This document shows, in pieces, positions 6,177-6,536 of a stretch of DNA of 6,536 bases. The position numbers and the translations under genes were made by a program. Numbering within the stretch: the first letter of the stretch is position 1; every line of letters begins with the position of its first letter. This stretch comes from Planctomycetia bacterium. Its GTDB lineage: Bacteria > Planctomycetota > UBA1135 > GCA-002686595. The notes under the pieces were generated by a model. It was not told the DNA's origin and ran no database searches. It worked only from the letters and a program-made list of their open reading frames with translations. The DNA lies in NCBI GenBank assembly GCA_005778045.1, contig SXKQ01000024.1, forward strand, positions 1-6,536, in the 5' to 3' direction.

Positions 6177-6536
6177 ATGGACTCCCGCCGCTTTCGACCG
6201 CTGGTGCTCGTGCTGTCGCTCCTCTGCGCGCTCCCCAGCGAGGCCTTCGCCCAAGACCGCGAGCGCCCCGTTCGTCCCTCGCAGGGCTCCGGTGGCTCGG
6301 GCCGTCCCGCGCCGAGCCCTTCGCCGGCCCCGGCCCCGTCGCGCCCTTCCCCCGGCCCCGCTCCTTCGCGGCCCAGCCCGAGCCCGGCGCCCTCGCGGCC
6401 CAGCCCGAGCCCGGCGCCCTCGCGGAGGAAGCGGTCTTGCGCGGAGCCGTATTCCGCCTCGCCACCCACTTCCACCGCTTCCGTCTCGAAGTGCTCACAT
6501 CGGACCGGTAGCCCGCACGCGCCCGGATGCAAACCC
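6177..6536 (+). CDS. Secreted proline/serine-rich protein, partial (runs off the window end)
   Basis: 120 codons without a stop to the window edge. Residues 1-25 (MDSRRFRPLVLVLSLLCALP, then SEAFA) are a clear Sec signal peptide with cleavage expected at AFA|Q, so the protein is exported. The mature part is a charged stub (QDRERPVRPS), a Gly/Ser linker and a Pro/Ser/Ala tract with three 9-residue repeats SRPSP(G/S)PAP at residues 55-81, an extended and probably disordered linker. After residue 81 the frame becomes RRKRSCAEPYSAS and then a Ser/Cys/His-rich tail that looks less natural. A neighbouring frame reads ALAEEAVLRGAVFRL, then ATHFHRFRLEVLTSDR, and stops at TAG 6509-6511. A frameshift in the repeat, natural or from assembly, would give a protein of about 110 residues ending there. 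No family is recognised. The start is firm because of the GGAGG 8 bases upstream. Confidence 0.65.
   Translation, partial: MDSRRFRPLVLVLSLLCALPSEAFAQDRERPVRPSQGSGGSGRPAPSPSPAPAPSRPSPGPAPSRPSPSPAPSRPSPSPAPSRRKRSCAEPYSASPPTSTASVSKCSHRTGSPHAPGCKP
6339..6425 (+). repeat. 27-bp tandem repeat coding for SRPSPxPAP
   Basis: Units at 6366-6392 and 6393-6419 are identical 27-mers beginning TCGCGGCCCAGCCCG. A diverged unit lies at 6339-6365, and a partial one (TCGCGG) at 6420-6425. The unit length is a multiple of three, so copy-number change keeps the frame. The identical copies suggest a recent duplication. Confidence 0.9.

Noticed and set aside
5027..6532. 501-residue minus-strand open frame across the last operon gene, the intergenic region and the Pro-rich gene
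   Set aside because: Gly/Arg/Ser-rich, spans features with clear plus-strand coding signals and shows no domain.
1..6536. tRNA, rRNA, CRISPR array or insertion sequence
   Set aside because: No clover-leaf, conserved rRNA stretch, regularly spaced repeat or transposase motif was seen on either strand.

Overview
The window is GC-rich (about 70% by eye) and densely coded. Its genes favour G or C at third codon positions, several probably start at GTG or TTG, and at least four of the six genes carry export signals, one with a lipoprotein cysteine. This fits a high-GC bacterium with an envelope rich in secreted proteins, of the Planctomycetota or Myxococcota kind. The sequence alone does not fix the phylum.

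Positions 1-271 hold no convincing gene but contain the most striking signal. An adenine-rich block at about 16-138 translates as the tail of a formylglycine-generating-enzyme (FGE)/C-type-lectin-fold domain (RGGSW ... NRNNDTPENRNKNNG), with ten in-frame AAC codons. It has a stop codon just upstream, no start codon and no nearby downstream stop. This is the signature of the template repeat of a diversity-generating retroelement (DGR). The reverse transcriptase and target gene are not in the window and would lie to the left of position 1 or elsewhere in the genome. A strong GC hairpin follows at 150-170.

Positions 272-2367 are a two-gene minus-strand unit: a Glu/Leu/Phe/Val-type amino-acid dehydrogenase (1318-2367), followed 17 bases later by an exported DUF3108-like protein with an unusual double CxxC insertion (272-1300).

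Positions 2398-5794 are a divergently transcribed plus-strand unit: a HEAT-repeat lipoprotein, a class I/II PLP-dependent aminotransferase, and an exported protein of unknown function whose TTG start overlaps the aminotransferase stop. The dehydrogenase and aminotransferase both act on amino acids and 2-oxo acids, so the divergent pair may share an amino-acid catabolic context. The three envelope proteins have no assigned role.

Positions 5795-6176 are a non-coding stretch of about 380 bases with several inverted repeats, ending in a strong ribosome binding site. The last gene (6177 to the window end) encodes a secreted proline/serine-rich protein with 9-residue tandem repeats. Its frame stays open to the window edge, but its composition changes after about 6420, so a frameshift or misassembly in the repeat is possible.
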